A program made the translations under genes and the position numbers. A stretch of 64,000 nucleotides of DNA from Candidatus Hydrogenedentota bacterium (GTDB lineage: Bacteria; Hydrogenedentota; Hydrogenedentia; Hydrogenedentales; JAEUWI01). The notes beneath the pieces are model-generated. The model ran no database searches, was not told where the DNA came from, and saw only the letters and a program-made list of their open reading frames with translations. The stretch spans positions 89,549-153,548 of the forward strand of contig JAHBVV010000015.1 in the NCBI GenBank assembly GCA_019637335.1. The letters run 5' to 3'. Every line of letters begins with the position of its first letter. Positions within the stretch are counted from its first letter, which is position 1. This document shows positions 63,540 to 64,000 of this stretch, piece after piece.

Positions 63540-64000
63540 AGCAAAGAAGATTCTCAACCACGAATGAACACAAATTCACACGAATAAGAGAGACTTTTGA
63601 CCGGGTTTGAAGAGCCGTCTCGTCCTCCGTGGCCAATCGGGATTCTTGTTGCTCGGGCGCCTGGCTGCGGGCCTGGAAAAAGGCCGGCTTCATGAACGGA
63701 ATCTCGGTTTCTTATTCGTGTCCATCCGCGGTTAAACTGCTACTCAACTTCAGATAGCCAAAGTGTTACCCGCTCTTCATTCGCGATTCGAATTTACACC
63801 GATCCTTCTCTATCCATGTCATCAGTGAAATCCGTGGCCACAAATCCTGATCGCGGCCCGCGGCTGCTTCCAATGCATTCGTGTGCATTGGTGTTCATTC
63901 GTGGTTAAGAATGCGCTCTCGATCATCCACCCGATCCATCTGCGAACCAGGAATCACCCTATGCGCTCTCTGCGTTCTCTGCGGTCAAAAACGTCGTCTC
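63540..64000. repeat. Cluster of degenerate dispersed repeats, no gene
   Basis: Several related fragments occur: ACCACGAATGAACACAAA (from 63559), its reverse-complement-like partner ATTCGTGTCCATCCGCGG (about 63714), AAATCCGTGGCCACAAAT (about 63829), ATTCGTGTGCATTGGTG with TTCATTCGTGGTTAA (about 63879-63907) and CTCTGCGTTCTCTGCGG (about 63967). They read like decayed copies of one element family in both orientations. The stretch 63061-63540 to the left also shows no gene. Confidence 0.65.

Overview
The window comes from a GC-rich (about 65%) Gram-negative bacterium. An Mla-type lipid transport operon, a PagL-like lipid A deacylase and Lipid A N-terminal-domain proteins indicate an outer membrane. 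PSCyt1/DUF1549/DUF1553, DUF1080, DUF2961, H-x-DG prepilin and neutral-ceramidase-like proteins, together with many Gly-Glu (GEGEGE) linkers ahead of C-terminal membrane anchors, are the mix seen in Planctomycetes/Lentisphaerae-like phyla and especially Candidatus Hydrogenedentes. The phylum is an inference; no rRNA or tRNA gene was recognised.

Layout. 1-242: start of a leftward multihaem cytochrome lipoprotein. 436-8765: three rightward surface proteins built from T5SS/PEP-CTERM-type beta repeats, each ending in GEGEGE, one Cys, a membrane segment and a basic tail. 8837-9843: a Fic-MerR fusion with a 22-bp palindrome inside its promoter spacer. 9884-22888: mostly secreted catabolic proteins (beta-helix, PhyH oxygenase, LamG/glycosidase-like, DUF2961/GH172, ceramidase-like, DUF1080), plus a second Fic operon and corA. 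23262-26389: an Rhs tip encoding a WHH nuclease toxin, an SMI1/KNR4 immunity gene and a silent 97-98% identical Rhs remnant. 26401-28566: RecQ.

28748-36435 is a leftward envelope cluster. It encodes an FHA-GAF-PP2C phosphatase, an RsbW-like kinase, a STAS protein, MlaE, MlaF, an MlaD with four exact 30-residue repeats, a PqiC-like lipoprotein, an unknown membrane protein and PagL. It joins a partner-switching phospho-module to phospholipid transport. 36750-44893: a gingipain-family lipoprotein, a glycosidase-like protein, a prepilin, a beta-propeller phytase, RfbC and a duplicated LAB_N membrane protein. 45031-48116: a pyrR-pyrB-pyrC operon whose leader holds a small ORF translated across an intrinsic terminator, resembling pyrBI attenuation. 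48128-57322: glycan and membrane enzymes and a large PSCyt1-DUF1549-DUF1553 cytochrome. 57552-60821: a TPM-ankyrin protein and a CYTH protein. 60887-63060: groES-groEL with promoter, CIRCE operator and terminator. The last ~900 bp has no gene and is rich in degenerate dispersed repeats.

The most notable points are the pyr leader, the MlaD repeats with the adjoining phospho-switch genes, the self-operator of the Fic-MerR fusion, and the Rhs toxin/immunity cassette beside its silent copy.
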